Source: Chondrus crispus (taxonomy: Eukaryota > Rhodophyta > Florideophyceae > Gigartinales > Gigartinaceae). From it: DNA of 64,000 bases. The stretch covers positions 165,971 to 229,970 of the forward strand of contig NW_005179000.1 in assembly GCF_000350225.1 (NCBI RefSeq), given 5' to 3'. Shown one piece after another: positions 12,921 through 24,167 of this stretch. Each line of letters starts with the position of its first letter. Within the stretch, counting starts at the first letter, position 1. Position numbers and translations under genes: made by a program. The notes beneath the pieces were generated by a model. It was not told where the DNA came from. It saw only the letters and a program-made list of their open reading frames with translations, and ran no database searches.

Positions 12921-13660
12921 ATGCAATGGACTAATGAACACATTGTAGTTCATACTGTCCCCGTTGAAAGACTTAAACTGTGGCACCTGTATCGGTTCCT
13001 TTCTGTTGTTTTGCTGTTGCGTACTACAGGGCTTAGTCCACAGAAGTCCATTGAGGTCTTGTACCGTTTGGTTACGACGCACCTTTCTTTGGAGAGAATA
13101 TGTTTTATTTTTAACGACATCAAGGCATACTCTGTGATGAGCCGTGAGACGGACCACTGAAGAGAGCTCGTGGAACTCCCAGAGGGATCAAGCAGTACCA
13201 CTGAGTGGGTTTTGATAGTCCGCATTTCCCCTATCATGCAGAACGTTTTTGAACTTGCCGCACACAACCTTAACGCTCGACGATATCTTGTACAGGACGA
13301 GGGCGAGCGATAGCAGGTCAAGACAATATCTAACCGTATGGCTGAGAAGGAGGGAAACTGCGCTGACGTTCTAGCAGATCCCTTCTCGCCGCTAACACTA
13401 TTGGTGTGACTTCGGCGCCGAGGCCAATCACAGACTTCTAGTGTGGATGAGTTGCTGTCGATGGTCCTTATAGACCAGGTAACTCAAGGTCGCCATGGGG
13501 TAATAATGACAACCGATAGACACTATGGACAGTTGTTGCTGCTTCGTAGTTTGCTCGCGCTTGAAATCGGATCCCTCTTCGTAATGCCGGGGCACCTTTT
13601 GTTGGTAGGAATTTCTTGCAGCTTAGGCATTTTGATCAGGAGGAGGAGGAGGAGGTAGAA
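12921..13660 (+). pseudogene. Broken transposase-like gene, N-terminal part
   Basis: Open pieces in different frames give a patchy protein. 12921-13160 encodes LYRFLSVVLLLRTTGLSPQK and continues to a stop; 13443-13658 encodes VDELLSMVLIDQV, then GRHGVIMTTDRHYGQLLLL and SLFVMPGHLL. The TDRHYG...LL...SLFVMP pattern resembles the tDrgYGk...l..vmp core of large eukaryotic transposases that I associate with oomycete and algal piggyBac/Kolobok-type elements. The assignment rests on motif memory. Stops and frame changes make it a pseudogene. It ends in an Arg-coding GGA/AGG repeat (13637-13656) and runs on, same strand, into the YqaJ-like part, so the two were probably one gene. Confidence 0.4.
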
Positions 13661-13674
13661 ATCGGGGGGATGAT

Positions 13675-15173
13675 GTGGACGGTGACGGCGGGGAGTTAAA
13701 AGTTGATGAAGATGTACCAGTAGATGGAGTAGAGCAAAATGTGACAGGGGTCACACCATTTGCAACCGGCAGCTCCACAATTGACTGGCCGAGGAGGTTT
13801 GTAATTGATGGCTCCGTAGACGAGGCCCCTGCTGCGTTCTGTGCCACTAACCTTCTCAAGGCCACAGGACCAGACGCATCACCCAGGCAAAGGCTCTTTG
13901 CTGTGGCAGTTAGAGAAAGAGGCACAACAAAGTTTAACATAGTTCTGCGCTTTGCTCGCAACCTTCCTTCGTCTATAACTATGTCGATTGCCACGTGGGT
14001 TGCATGACCAGGGCCAGAAGCCTGTGCGACGCTCTTTTTCAGTGCGTTGACCAACAAAATCTCACAACTGGTTGAGGAGTCATTCTAAAGAGGGCATCGT
14101 CTCTTGAGAATAACTCCTCAACAAAGAGCGCTTTTGCAAGCGAGGTCATGAGGCATTGCCAGGTTCTAACGGTTGGACAACGTCGCGCGGAATTGTTCGT
14201 CATGAGGCAGCTTAGAGTGACGGGAATGCTTGCTGGTCGTTTTACCATTGAAAACAGTGCCGTGTGGCAGCTTAATAGGCTCGCCGTTCGTACTACGGAA
14301 GCCCCGCGGCCCCAAAAGTTGTTCCGCCAATGCGCAGAATCGTGGTTTAGTGGATCACGATTGACTGAGACGATGATGCGGGGAACTGCGAACGAGAAAG
14401 CTGCTTTCTTAGAGCCAGAAGCAAAGCCTTTTGTGAAGGGTGTATTCCAACTTGGAATGGTAGCACGTAAGGAGGAGTCATGGCTTGCGTGCATCGCAGA
14501 CGGAATCGCAATAATAGACCACACAGTACTGGGACTGGATGGGTTAACAGAGAGCAACGCATTCGGGGCATCCTTGCGAGTGTTCAATCAAGATGATTGT
14601 TTCCTACAGTTCACTGGACTGGGCGATTGGGATTAAACAGCGGATGCCATTACATGCGAGTTTGGCGACGCAACCATTCGCAAGTACGTACCTGAGCCTC
14701 ACATGGGCCAAGTTATACAACAAGTGCTGGTGCTACATGTCTTTCTTCCAATGTATATATCAGCGTCTGAGACTGGTGTTGTATACGTAATCATCGTGCG
14801 GGGGCTAGAGCACGTTTTCAGTACTTTCGAGCTGGCCCTTGCACCAAATGCAAGAGCTCTGGCTAGCTGGGCCCATGAACCTTCCGCTGGAGACCTGGTC
14901 CCTCCTGCTTGTGCGGATACACAGACAAAATTTCTACCACAGGACAAGCTTTCATTCTGGAAGGCCATCAACGAAGATGTAGAAAAGAGAGGGCCGATGC
15001 CTTCTATTAAGAGTTTCAATCACGGAATACAAAGTCTGTATTCCAAGACTAAGGGAGGTGGCATCATCACGACGCTAGGAACAGAAGCTGGTTATTCAGA
15101 CCTTAAAACACTAGCATTGAATGCGTTTACGTCATACGGACCGAAGTACAAGGCTCATCTTCTGAAGCCGTGA
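13675..15173 (+). pseudogene. YqaJ-like nuclease region, frameshifted
   Basis: Three frames carry consecutive parts. 13675-14007 has RFVIDGSVDEAPAAFCA and a TWVA end. 14148-14636 has WFSGSRLTETMMRGTANEKA, then VFQLGMV...WLACIADGIAIID. 14703-15173 has MGQVIQQVLVL, then YISASETGVVYVI. This order (Gly/Ser-rich start, RGT-x-NE acidic residue, D-G-IA, then HxGQxxxQ and ASE-x-G) follows the core of the YqaJ/lambda-exonuclease fold, where the NE and DG acidic residues bind metal. The intervening stops (14008 onward and about 14637) show decay or introns. Such nucleases occur in viruses and in some large eukaryotic mobile elements. The family call is fair; the joining with the upstream transposase-like part is an inference. 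Confidence 0.45.
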
Positions 15174-15188
15174 GACTCTTTTAATAAC

Positions 15189-15665
15189 ATGAAGAGATTT
15201 AGAGACTCCCCCAATTCTGTCCAGTCTCTCGCTGGCTTTATCCACTATGTACCAGGCGAGATTCTTCAACATGCTGATAGATTGCGGGTGGCGTCACCAC
15301 TTTCTCACGTATTGAACTCACCAACAGGGAGAATTAACAAAGCTGATGGGTCACGGCTGAGCTCACCAGACAAGTCCAGAAAGAGGCGGCAGTTGATTTT
15401 CTCTCATGGGCAAGAGGGTATCAAGATTGGGATGTCATCCACGCACAATCAGAAACAGGTTCGCGAACATTTATATTGTTCGCTTTGTGGTATCAACAGC
15501 ACGTATCAGGCTTCAGATGTGACCGAAGCGGCGAGCTATCTCCTAATCCCCTCTTTCCGCGGATACCGATCCTCATTGCGTGCAACCTTTGGCACGTACA
15601 CCTATGTGTTCGCACCTACCCTGGCTTACGGAAAAGCTGCTGGGAACTCTAGCATCCTAAATTAA
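15189..15665 (+). pseudogene. Hypothetical C-terminal piece after the YqaJ-like region
   Basis: A 158-aa open frame beginning 16 bp after the YqaJ-like frame stops. It holds a basic stretch (DKSRKRRQLIFSH) and a single Cys pair (YCSLCGINSTYQ) that looks like half of a zinc ribbon, as found at the C-termini of some DDE transposases. I do not recognise the family. Position and strand suggest it is the tail of the same decayed element. Confidence 0.3.
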
Positions 15666-16451
15666 ATCTAGAAGCACGCGAAACGCCCGCACCGAGGGCA
15701 ACTAAAACTCATCCATATTCCACTCGGGTCGCCCCTGACAGTCAAACCAATGACGACCCTACTGTGACACCGATGGCGAGGCCTCGAAAGCGAGCGCGAA
15801 GAGCTTCGAAGCGAAACGCATGATGAGCTTTGTCATTGCAGTGGTTTAATTTCTATTGTCGTCTGCACAATTCTTACACTTTGCTTGAGGTAACAAGTCT
15901 TAAACTTCTGCCTATTAAGGACTTATGTAAACCTCGTCGATAAATGAAGTGTTCTATCGTTATAAATAGTGCTTTCTAACTGTACTACATGTACTATACC
16001 ACCCGCCTAGTGTCCGTGACAGATAACGTGACCTGGTCGTAGTCCGAGGACTGTTTCATAGGCTGTTGGCAATGCATTGATAAGAGCCTCAGAGTCGAAG
16101 GCAGACCAAGCGCAGTACTACAAAGCCATACAGTGCTCTTGCTTGCGCAAAAAGCACCTTACTATGGATCAGTGTACTGATCCTTAGCCGAAAGGGGGTA
16201 TTTTTGGCTCCCGGGACGGTCCCTTTCGGGCTGCCGATAACTCTGGACCACTAACTCTGTCTTATCACACTCTTTCACAGATGATTGTATTGCTCGCGAA
16301 CTACAACATGAATCAAAGGCATTTCCTGCGAAAAGAAGGTACTGCAGTCTTTTGGTTGCGCCGAGAGTGTTACTGTGCTACTGCATCCGTTATCATGTAC
16401 TGTCCTTGTAATTACAGTTCGGTGGTAAACAGATATTTATGCATGAAGCTT

Positions 16452-16640
16452 TGTACGCGTCTCCGTACACTCTAGCGTGTCCAAGGGTGAAACGCTCCGG
16501 AAAATGGAGAGTGACTGTAATTGCTATCAGCCAATCGAGCGTACCTCATCTCGCAGCCTCACTGCTCTGTGGTACTTATGGCACCACAGTGAGCCTCTTG
16601 CCAGCCCTCCTCTACTGGCCATGTGTATTTCTCTTGCCCG
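16452..16640 (+). repeat. LTR-like repeat, 5' fragment
   Basis: Matches the first half of the solo-LTR candidate at 58688-59060 read in reverse: tgta(c/t)gcgtctc(c/t)gtacac at the start, then agtgactgtaattgctatca, cgtacctcatctcgcagcct, gtggtacttatgg, and gagcctcttgccagc. The copy breaks off in the gcccg region, so the 3' half is missing. Confidence 0.7.
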
Positions 16641-16707
16641 AGAAATTACCGTCAGTTTAGGCGGTGACATATTCTAGTAAGTACAAGCACAGTGCTTTGG
16701 AGCCATC

Positions 16708-17235
16708 ATGGCTCATGATGAGCGTACAACCGGAACAACCCGCCGATACGGACATGCTGGTGCTCCCTGCCCCACGCCTCCGGCAGTCGCAGCTGTGTCG
16801 CGCCCTGCGTTAGCTGTGCAAGCAGCGTGGGAGAGTGCCGTGCCCGCGAGTCGGGATTATGGACCTGTTGTGGCAGAGCTCAGCTCCCTCAAGTTTGTTG
16901 GAGAAGGAAGTGTCTTCGGGAATGGCCCCGATGTACCCGTCAGCTATATGGGTTACTTCAATCCTGCTGCTGAAACTTTCGTCTCCGTGTTGAAGTTCAG
17001 GGACCAACGCTCGGACAGCAAATGGGAATATGTAAACGCTGCTGGCGTTTGGACCGAAATGGGACTCTCTGCTCTCATAGTTGATAAGGATCAGAGCGAG
17101 AAAGTTCTGAGAATTGCAAGGAAACTGGCTTTGGCTGAAAAGCCTATCTGTGCCGGGGTGGAGGTACCGTCTATGCGCGAGCGGTATGTCAGGGACATCC
17201 TTGACGAAGGTGTGGAGGCAGCCAGACAGATATAA
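16708..17235 (+). CDS. Hypothetical protein upstream of DIRS-like RT (gag-like position)
   Basis: An ATG-started frame of 175 aa, lying about 300 bp before the first RT-related frame and on the same strand, which is where a gag-type ORF would sit. The C-terminal part (EKVLRIARKLALAEK, then VEVPSMRERYVRDILDEG) is helical in pattern; the N-terminus is Thr/Ala/Pro-rich. No zinc knuckle or known gag motif is visible. The reading seems to continue in other frames after 17235 (NNLWNRGTTLSSLLR), so the gene is likely truncated by a frameshift. Confidence 0.35.
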   Translation: MAHDERTTGTTRRYGHAGAPCPTPPAVAAVSRPALAVQAAWESAVPASRDYGPVVAELSSLKFVGEGSVFGNGPDVPVSYMGYFNPAAETFVSVLKFRDQRSDSKWEYVNAAGVWTEMGLSALIVDKDQSEKVLRIARKLALAEKPICAGVEVPSMRERYVRDILDEGVEAARQI

Positions 17236-17539
17236 TAACTTGTGGAACAGGGGCACGACGCTGAGTTCTCTGCTTCGTATAAGTTCGACCGCGAGGCACT
17301 CACTTAAAAGTTGGATATCCAGGCAGGGAAGAACATTTACAAGGCGAGGTTAGTGATGACTACGGGTATGAAGAACGCTGAATCCTTTACCGGGGATGGG
17401 TCCAGCCCGGAATAATGTGCCTACGAAAGGATGGAAAAGGGACAAAAGGTAAAGGGGGAGCACCTTTGTGGTGGGGAGGGCTCTTACGGCGAAAGTTTGG
17501 CGTTCGGACTTAGGTCTCAACGAGTAAATTGCACATTAC

Positions 17540-19400
17540 ATGCGATACGGTGTATTGGGCATGCCGACGGTACCCTTCGAGGACCGTACGGTACTCAGCG
17601 AGCTCCCCCGAACGACTGAAGACAGGCGAATTTTCACGGAGGATCTGGCAAGGGGTTGTGGGGAGAGGGTATACGAGGAGTTAGGGTTTGAGGACGCCGA
17701 GGCCCACAGGAAAGGGGGCAGGATGATCTTGTCAACCTTCACGGTTTGGACAGGCGAGGGCGAGGACTGCAAAGAAAGTTTTGTATCTAGTTTCAAGTGG
17801 AAGAACAAACACTGGCCGAACGGTACAGTCAAGATGGAGACACTACAGTCCTTTTTTATGTCATCTGCAGGGAGGGGACGTGCCGATGTCTCGGGATATC
17901 AAAAGTGGGTACCGACACTTATATCTCAATCCTCGCATGGGAGACGTTTTTCTTTTGCGATAAAACGGTCCTTATTACGGTTGCATCGCGCTACCGTTCG
18001 GCTGGGGTACTCAGTGTTGTGGTTCACCGAGCTGCTCCGTCCTCTGGTGAATCACTTGAGGGAGCACCTGGGGTAGCGCATCCTTCCGTACATTAACGAC
18101 TTTCCATGAGAGCCGTCACCGCTGGGGGGGCCTTCGAGAAGAAAGGACTGCGAGGAGACTAGGAGGAGATTGTCGATAATGTTTAAAAGGCAGTGGCTCG
18201 TCAGACACCCGGGGAAAGGATGCTGGGAAGTAACGACCACGCTGGATCATTTGGGTTGCGTCGTAGATACCGTTGCGATGAGGGTGTTCGTGTCCAACAG
18301 CAAGGTAGCCAGCCTGCGTCTGCGTCTGCTCTCCAAGCAGCTCCTCTTGCCTGCTCAAAGGAGCTGCCGGTGGATATCGTTGAGGAGGCTGCGGTATTTT
18401 TGCGGAGTAGCTGTGTAGATCACACTGGCCATTCCACTGTCACGGTTCTACACCGGGAGCCTCTACTGCGACATGGCACTGTCCGGGCTCTGGGATACGG
18501 AAAATTTGCAATGTGTGCCCCGTGGTCGCAGTTAGCACGGGGACGCGACAAGGGGCCACGACTAGTTTGAAAATGTGCGCCTTTGCTGACAATTGCATCA
18601 CGACTCGCACCAATGGCGTTAGCTGTCAAGGGGGAAGGAAGCCAGTTGGTCAGGCTGGCGCCTGACCTCACGCTGCACTCTGATGCCACCAACGTGGGGT
18701 ACGGAGGGACGCTAAGATCACAAGCGTTGGCGGTCTTGCGGGGTTTATAGGAGGGCCAAGGCTTCTGGACGGCAGCCGATTGCGCGCACTCCATCACTTT
18801 GAGGAAACTTTTGGAGGATGGGTTGCTCTTACAGAGGCACTTTGCGGCGTACGTACGTCAGCCGACCGCAAGTTCAGCGTCTCTTGCTACACGATGACAA
18901 TCAAGGAGTCTGTTTCATTTTAAGCGCCATGGTATCCGCTTACAGGCCTATGATGGCGGACCTACGCAGGCTGCAAGTTACGCTGCAAACTCTGGGCGTG
19001 CGGATCGAAGCGCAGCGGCTGCCGTTCGCGGTCAGTCGATCGCCGAAGCTCTCTCCTGGACCTGGGATCCAGGCGACGTGCATGCAACGGGCCAGCTGCT
19101 TCAGTCGATCCAGGACGAGTGCCAAGTGGACCCGGTTGTGTTGGCACATCGCTTTCTTGGAGATAATGCAGTCGCATAACGGAAATGCCTGGAAGACTCA
19201 GACGCAGGAAGATGGACGGGAGGGCGTGCCTGTGGAGTCCTCTCTTCGACATGCTCCCGTTAGTCATTTGCAAGTTCATAGCCGATGGTCGGACGGGCGC
19301 CTTGGTGGCTCCCCGCTGGCCACTGCAAGCCAGGCATCCGCAATTAGTGCGTTGTGGTATAACTATCCTCGTCACGACCCCTCATAAACGAGGGAGGTTA
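17540..19400 (+). pseudogene. DIRS-like retrotransposon RT-RNase H, decayed
   Basis: Pieces in changing frames give the order of a DIRS-type polymerase. First comes SSFKWKNKHWPNGTVKMETL, then DIKSGYRHLYLNPRMGDVF (17877-17960), then an ALPFGW block (about 17985-18010), then FTELLRPLVNHLREHLG. At about 18088 the YxDD catalytic box reads YIND, so the first Asp is replaced by Asn. The thumb follows (HLGCVVDT, then RRLRYFCGVAVS). RNase H begins at about 18669 (LTLHSDATNVGYGGTL). The post-RNase H VAPRWP-x-Q block is at 19293-19340. No tyrosine recombinase is visible. Stops, frameshifts and the lost Asp make it inactive. The family placement relies on the GYRH, LPFGW and VAPRWPxQ signatures; Ty3-like origin is less likely. 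Confidence 0.6.
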
Positions 19401-19512
19401 GAGATACGGGAGCGCGCGTTGTTGGATGCTCTCGCGCGAACGAGAACCGCACGCATTTACTCGAAAAGAGCGGAGGCAAACTTGGCCAGTGACTGTGGCA
19501 TAACAGCGGTTC

Positions 19513-20140
19513 AGATTAGATTTAGATTAGATCAATACGAGCCACACACGCGCACACGTGTACCCACACGTGTGCGGGGCGCGCAAGTGGACACACACAC
19601 ACATGTACTACACGTGTACGAGGCGCGCATCCCCACGAGCACACGTGTACCCGCACGTGTACTGTCAACACGGGACGGCCCGCGCTGACTACAGTAGCTC
19701 TACAGTACAGTCCGTACTGTACTGTAGAATGTTAGGGTTGATTGTATATTAAATAACGGAGCAGATCGGCGGCGGTGAGGGGTACAAGCACGGACTTGTC
19801 CATGACCTACCGCCTAGGTCCGTCTTCCAGCTTAACTAACACGCGCGATCCGCCTTCGCGCGCGTTAACCGGGACAAAGCGGGTAGGGGACAGCCGCGTA
19901 CGCGAGCGAGCCTAGATCCGCCTCCGCCCGTCAGCGCTGGTACGTTACCCAGCGCTGCTCCGGGGCTTCGACGCGTAGATCGGCCCACGCGTACGCTCGT
20001 CCCCGACCGTCCCGCTCTACCACGCTACCAGGGCCCGCTTCCCTGTCTCGTTAGCTATGTGTTCTCCCCGTCTTCTCGCCCCCGTACAGGGTCTACGTCG
20101 AGCAGAGTATACACCCCTCTCCGTTGGGGGGTGTTATATT
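19513..20140 (+). repeat. Module A dispersed repeat, copy 2
   Basis: Follows the DIRS-like 3' end directly. Starts with attagatttagattagatca and repeats the landmarks of 6668-7310, including the CACGTG-rich tract (19545-19670), a long TACTGTA hairpin, and the acaccccct...gggggtgt hairpin at about 20109-20133. Its placement suggests that module A is the 3' non-coding or terminal part of the retroelement. Confidence 0.65.
19699..19728. repeat. 13-bp perfect hairpin in module A
   Basis: tctacagtacagt, loop ccgt, actgtactgtaga. It is the positional counterpart of the TTCG hairpin at 6870-6895. The stems differ in sequence but both are perfectly paired. Confidence 0.85.
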
Positions 20141-20144
20141 ACAG

Positions 20145-20470
20145 TGACGCTCAGCCGGTCGGCAGTGCTAAATCCGGACGGAAGGTCACGGGTTAGAAGC
20201 CGAAGCTCTAAGGGAAACCAATATCGGAAGTGGCTCAGTGCCGTAAAGGGAAGGGAGGCGAGTCTACCTCCCGTTTATTGGAGCGGGGATTGTACCAAAT
20301 TCTTAACCCCTCAGAGGGACGCCGGGATACCTGTCGTGCTATGGTAGCTGGTACTTACTGTAGACCAGATACTGTACACAATTAACTAATTTTTGCCATT
20401 AACTACTAGTTACTAAATACCGAGCGGTCAGATGCTACACGTGTGTCCCATGGGGTACTTTCGTGCTCCG
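20145..20470 (+). repeat. Module B dispersed repeat, copy 4
   Basis: Follows module A copy 2 without a break. Contains gctcagccggtcgg, gggttagaagcc, ctaagggaaacca, aagggaagggaggcgag, taacccctcagaggga, ggtagctggtacttactgta, and tgtacacaattaacta, matching the copies at 4.9 (reverse) and 10.1 kb. Confidence 0.65.
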
Positions 20471-21029
20471 CAGCGGGCGCACGCCAGCAGTGCGGCTCCT
20501 TACAGCCCCGACTAGCGACGGTGGGTTACAGTACCCATGGTTTCCCCGTTCGGCTTCTATCTCCGCGGGGAGGTCGTGGCACACAGTTGTACCACATGCG
20601 TCACGCCGCTACGGTCATGCGATATCCATTCACTATGTGTCTGCTTTTCTCTACTGAAGAGTTCGAAAAGCTCAACGCCGATTGGTCCGGTGTTCTTGCA
20701 ACAATGGCGTGAGAGTAGTATGGCAGGAAGGAATAAGGGATGCGGTATTGGCCCGCTGTGGGGATGACGGAGCAATAGGAAGCGCTCAGGCCGCGGAGGA
20801 CTTGTTTTCCCACTGCGGATGGATTTATAGGACTTGGGCCTATCGGTCGACCTAGATCAAATAAGGACTTGAATTCTGCGACAAAAATGGACGACGGCGG
20901 CTTAGGGCGAAGGAGGGGGATGCTCTAGAATATATTGGCTAATTTCACCTGGAAGGCAAGGTCCGTCCCACGCCAATGGCGCAGTGCGATACGGCCGTAT
21001 CTCGATACTTAGAGTTCCTTAACTTCGAC

Positions 21030-21545
21030 TTCCCAACCCATACCTATGGGATAACTCCTCTCCGCCCTTGGTTGGGTGAGAGGCGCAGGCCTTGTGGAGG
21101 GAGCACGCGACGCGGACGCGCTGGGCGAATAGATCCGATACGGTCGAACTCGCGAAAAGGGAGAGGCTCACTGGCCGGTTACGCGCACTCGCCCCGTGGT
21201 GCGTAAACGGGAGCAACCGGTAATGGGTTAGAAGCCAGCGCGCGGATAAACTACCGAACGGTCGTAGATTAGGCGCGAAAGGGACGGGGGCGAGCTTGCC
21301 TCAGTTTACTGGTGAGGACGGGTGTCAGGTCTTAACCCCTCAGAGGCACGCCTCGGACACCTGTCCCAGTGCAGTAGTACAGTACCTGCCGCCTAGCGCG
21401 TGCCGGGTACTGGACACAATTAGAATGCTAGCGCCATAATTACCACTACGGCACGGACGCTGCTACTACACGTGTGCACTACTGTACACGCGTGACCTTT
21501 ACAGACTACCGCACGGACGACACATGTGCTTCTGTACACGTGCGC
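21030..21545 (+). repeat. Module B-type repeat, copy 5
   Basis: Aligned with 9055-9545 over its whole length by shared landmarks (gggataactcc, gatacggtcgaactcgc, gggttagaagccagcgcg, ggcgcgaaagggac, ttaacccctcagagg, gtgccgggtactg, gcactactgtacacgcgtg). Confidence 0.65.
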
Positions 21546-22438
21546 CACGCCACGACCGGTCGGCACACGCGCGCGATCCCTACACGTGGGCACACCCGCC
21601 CACGTGTGCTCTGTGCACGGCCGCCCGGTTAATAACCTCCGCGCGCGCGCGCAGTTCGTTGTACTACAATACCCCCAGGATAGCAGCTCTTGTTCACGCA
21701 TACATCAACAAGCACGATCTTCAAGGCATCGTTTGTATGGACAGGGCTGGGCTCCCAGAAACAGTCACGGGGCAGATTCGGGACTGTCGGCTGTCTGCAA
21801 AGGACGCGAACACGAGAGGCTATTGTACTACAGTGGTGTTTCTTTGTATTTTCGGTGATGGTCGGTTTCTGTCGACTATCTGAAAGGCACCGAAATCACA
21901 AAAACTAAGGAGGGAGTCAGTGCTGTGATCACTCACCGGAAAGCCATATCTCGGTCCCAACTCCTACGCATTTCCCTTCGGACCAACCCCGTCTGAACCT
22001 GGACTGATTCTCCAAATGAATTGGTTTAGAAACATCTCCCCTCGCGTCCCGCCAATCTAGGTTCCTTCAATCTCCGACGTGGACAAAAGATCTTCACTGC
22101 CGATCGGCAGTGCCGAACTTTTGTTCACATCCGAGATCGATCTCAGCGTCGCAGTTGAGCATGCCGTTGCCCTCGTCAACGGCGCTCCGGTGTCAAGTTG
22201 CTATTTAGCATCCCACAGCGCTGGTAAAATACTGGTGGCTTCAACGAGCTGCTCGTCCTCCAGTTCAGTGTCGAATGGATAATGATCCGTCTGAATTGAG
22301 CATCGCAGAACCAGTTTTCTGTTCACTCCAATAGCCGTATTATTGTCACCACAGCCTTGGAGTGGTTCTTCGCGCATCTGCTGCCGCATGCCTAGCGCTC
22401 CCCGTGCATCTGCTACCGCTTCTTTATCTTACCCTTCG
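21546..22438. other. Region with no recognised gene
   Basis: CACGTG-rich repeat DNA to about 21.67 kb, then unique sequence with only short frames (longest 119 aa, unrecognised). No feature is supported. Confidence 0.5.
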
Positions 22439-22439
22439 A

Positions 22440-22515
22440 GTCTCTGCACGTGCTACTGTGGCGTGTATAGGAATGATACTCTCAGGAGAATAGCGAGTGG
22501 CTGAAATTACTACAG
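22440..22515 (+). repeat. LTR-like repeat, short fragment
   Basis: tctctgcacgtgctactg, gcgtgtatagg, ctcaggagaatagcgagtgg and ctgaaattact match the 5' part of the LTR-like repeat best preserved at 58688-59060 (reverse strand). Confidence 0.6.
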
Positions 22516-22901
22516 TAGACCCTTAGCACAGTTGGGAGGGGACTGCCAAACGTGCCAATCATATCCCAGGGCGACCATATCAGACTGTCAACATCAAATT
22601 GATTGCATAATTTGATGGTGACAGTCGAAATGGATAATATTCAGTTGAATCATCGCTGGTCAACATAACACGTAGCAGTACTGTGCGTCTACAGTGAAAA
22701 TAGAAGTGGACGGAGACTTACGAAAAAGCGCGCCTCTTTTGGAAACATGCCGATCATTGCGCATTTAAACCGCACCCTTCCAGACAACCTCCTTACAGTA
22801 CACCACCATCTCTTCCCTCACCACACTTTCCCTTTCAGATCCCCTCTTCCCTCACCACACCTTCCCTTGCAGATTCCCTCTTCCCCTTTCGAGGCTCAAC
22901 C

Positions 22902-24167
22902 ATGCTTCCCATCACCCAGTCACAAGCCGCAACTGCCCTTCAGCTACTGGCAGATGCGGCCGTTGAACGCAACAACGAAATAAGTCGTTACGAACAAGAC
23001 TACGATGTGGAAACTGATGAGGAAGTTGACTATGAATCGCCTACATTTGACAGGTTTTATGAACAGGGTGGCTCAGCGGCAATTATCGATATGACAAATT
23101 TCGATCCTACACAGTTTCTCGGCATTTGGTGTGGCTTTGAGGAACTAATCATGGCACGGTACAACACGGGCCGTGGCCGAAAATCCGAGCACACAGGGAA
23201 GGATGTCTTGTTCATGACGTTATGGGTCATGAAGCACGGGGGTCAGTGGGACTTTCTCGCAAAAATGTTTGGTCTAAAGGGTCCTCTTTTGAGAAGCTCA
23301 TAATGAAATTTGTCGAGATCATATCACTCCCTGTGTATCAGCATTATGTTGAGGCTCAAGCTGGAAAGTGGACCATGGACAAACTATATGAGAGCCGCCG
23401 AAATTTCGTCGGCATCCCATGGCTCTGTATGCCACGGATGTGACGTTTCAGCCCAGCTTCCGCCCGAGTGGATGTGTGGAGGAGGGAAAGAAATATTTTA
23501 GCGGAAAACACAAGCAGTATGGCTACAAGGTCGAAGTCTCGGTTTTGCCGAATGGGCTTGCTCTGTGCTGCAGTGAGCATGAACCGGGATCAGTGTCTGA
23601 CCTGACCCTGTTCCAGCGCATGCAATATCTGCACACAAAGCAGCTCAAGAAAAAAGAGGGCGACATGGACTACGACGACGATGGGCTATTGGCAGATAAG
23701 TTCGAGAGAAGCTGGGGCGTGTTGGTGGACAAGGGCTACCAGAGGGGTTCTGAGTTTTGCCGGTCATACATCCAAAAGAGAAACCGGTAAATGGCGTGCT
23801 GAGCCCTTCAGAGGTGAAGGTAAATCGAATGATTTCTACCGATCGAATTATAGTCGAGAATTTTTTTCGGCGGCTGTGCGGGTTATGGACTGTAATGAGC
23901 ACAAAGTGGAAATGGAATGAGACTTCTTATGATTCAATTTTTAAACTGTGTTTGGGCATGACAAATTTTCACATCCGTTGGTCACCACTTTGCGAGGGCG
24001 ATGGCCAGCTTTACCGACAAATAAAAACCCGGCCGCACAAGATAGCAGAAAGTCAGGCAGAAAGAAGAAAGCATGTGCAGGCAAAGTACAGGGAAAAGAG
24101 GAGGAGGAGGATGGACATTCAATTTCGAGCTACCTGTACCCTAGACCGCCAACCTGATAGTTATTAA
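22902..24167 (+). pseudogene. Harbinger/IS5-type DDE transposase, frameshifted
   Basis: A DDE transposase spread over four frames. 22902-23303 is the N-terminal part (DPTQFLGIWCGFEELIMARY). A piece ending at 23443 follows. 23419-23790 carries the catalytic core: LYATDVTFQPSFRP with the first Asp, KYFSGKHKQYGYKVEVSV, HEPGSVSDLTLF, then GVLVDKGYQRG with the second Asp. The frame ending at 24167 has STDRIIVENFFRRLCGLW with the final Glu in the VE-x-F setting. This is the DDE_Tnp_4-like pattern. D, D and E are all present, so damage is limited to frame breaks near 23300, 23440 and 23780. Some could be introns, but no clear splice signals were found. Terminal repeats were not located. Confidence 0.7.
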
